Positions 59,084 through 59,384 of a DNA stretch of 59,384 nt are shown here, piece after piece. The stretch covers positions 1 through 59,384 of the forward strand of contig NZ_DF238984.1 of assembly GCF_000400995.2 (NCBI RefSeq), given 5' to 3'. The number at the start of each line of letters is the position of its first letter. The stretch's first letter is position 1. This DNA is from Acidovorax sp. MR-S7. GTDB lineage: Bacteria > Pseudomonadota > Gammaproteobacteria > Burkholderiales > Burkholderiaceae_C. A model generated the notes under the pieces. The model was given only the letters and a program-made list of their open reading frames with translations. It was not told the origin of the DNA and ran no database searches. Position numbers and translations under genes: made by a program.

Positions 59084-59384
59084 GCGGCCACCATCCACAG
59101 CGCCGTCGCCACCAGCACGGCGGCCATGGCGCGGTTGAACCAAAGCAGCCGCCGGCCGTGCGCCAGCCAGTGGCGCAGCAGCGCGCCCATGGCGGCATAG
59201 GTGAGGTTGCTGGTGAAGGCGAAGGCCACCATCACCGGCACCACGATGGCCAGGCGCTGCAGGTGGTCCTCGCGCCCCACGATCCAGCCGGCCACTATGG
59301 TCAGCGCCAGCAGCCAGGCCTTGATGTTCACGAACTGCAGCGCCGCGCCTTCCCAGAAGCCCACGGACAGGCGGGGGGGGGCGG
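59080..59384 (-). CDS. LysE/RhtB family amino-acid exporter (partial, truncated by window end)
   Basis: Only the C-terminal part is present (about 101 codons). FWEGAALQFVNIKAWLLALT is the conserved FQ-x-x-N-x-KAW motif of LysE/RhtB proteins. Two further transmembrane segments follow (VPVMVAFAFTSNLTYAAMGA, WFNRAMAAVLVATALWMVAA). The frame stays open to the last base of the window, so the start lies beyond it; an in-frame GTG at 59364 is not the true start. A run of nine G (59373-59381) lies in the coding region. Confidence 0.85.
   Translation of the reverse strand, partial: APPRLSVGFWEGAALQFVNIKAWLLALTIVAGWIVGREDHLQRLAIVVPVMVAFAFTSNLTYAAMGALLRHWLAHGRRLLWFNRAMAAVLVATALWMVAA

Overview
The window is a high-GC chromosomal segment from a betaproteobacterium, most likely family Comamonadaceae (Acidovorax/Alicycliphilus-like). 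I infer this from four Bug-type periplasmic receptors without membrane partners, an IPTL-CTERM/choice-of-anchor surface protein, a FecI-FecR-FecA iron module, the housekeeping proteins present, and a dense family of short palindromic repeats that I associate with this family. No rRNA, tRNA, CRISPR array, transposase or integrase was seen.

Layout. 1-6 kb: an Lrp-type and a GntR-type regulator, then a five-gene minus-strand operon (dehydrogenase, two Bug receptors, TIM-barrel amidohydrolase, RraA-like aldolase) that looks like uptake and breakdown of an organic acid. 6-9.4 kb: small envelope or hypothetical genes. 9.4-12.6 kb: tgt, an ornithine-cyclodeaminase homologue and a third Bug receptor. 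12.8-17.3 kb: UspA, a divergent LysR/SDR pair, a hypothetical gene, outer-membrane phospholipase A and a small lipoprotein. 17.3-27.3 kb: replication-restart genes rep and priA, a citrate-type symporter operon, an AEC carrier, and hemE. The 625-bp gap between hemE and priA carries two identical DnaA-box repeats. 27.3-32.7 kb: a large MmeI-like restriction-methyltransferase translationally coupled to metY, then a CoA-binding protein. 32.7-39.6 kb: a Fur-box-controlled fecI-fecR-receptor operon, then a redoxin and a DsbD/ScsB thiol reductase. 39.7-43.5 kb: a surface pair (S74-chaperone protein plus FN3/IPTL-CTERM protein) and AlaX. 43.5-48 kb: IclR, ICL/PEP-mutase-like, Bug and HpcH/HpaI genes for another organic-acid pathway, plus a creatininase-family gene. 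48-49.8 kb: a coupled AAA-ATPase/DUF4276 pair, a candidate defence system. 49.8-59.4 kb: a long minus-strand run of amino-acid and small-molecule metabolism genes ending in a LysE-type exporter cut by the window edge.

The most unusual signal is a repeat family of about 60 bp, with at least 13 copies here. Most copies share a GCGC-N11-GCGC hairpin core. Copies lie between genes but also inside reading frames. Two encode most of the signal peptide of an exported protein (a lipoprotein and DsbD), in the same frame. Others encode linkers in PriA, the restriction-methyltransferase and DsbD, and several supply stop codons. The methyltransferase also has a four-unit pentanucleotide tandem repeat that could make it phase-variable. 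All assignments are from reading the sequence; no database search was run.
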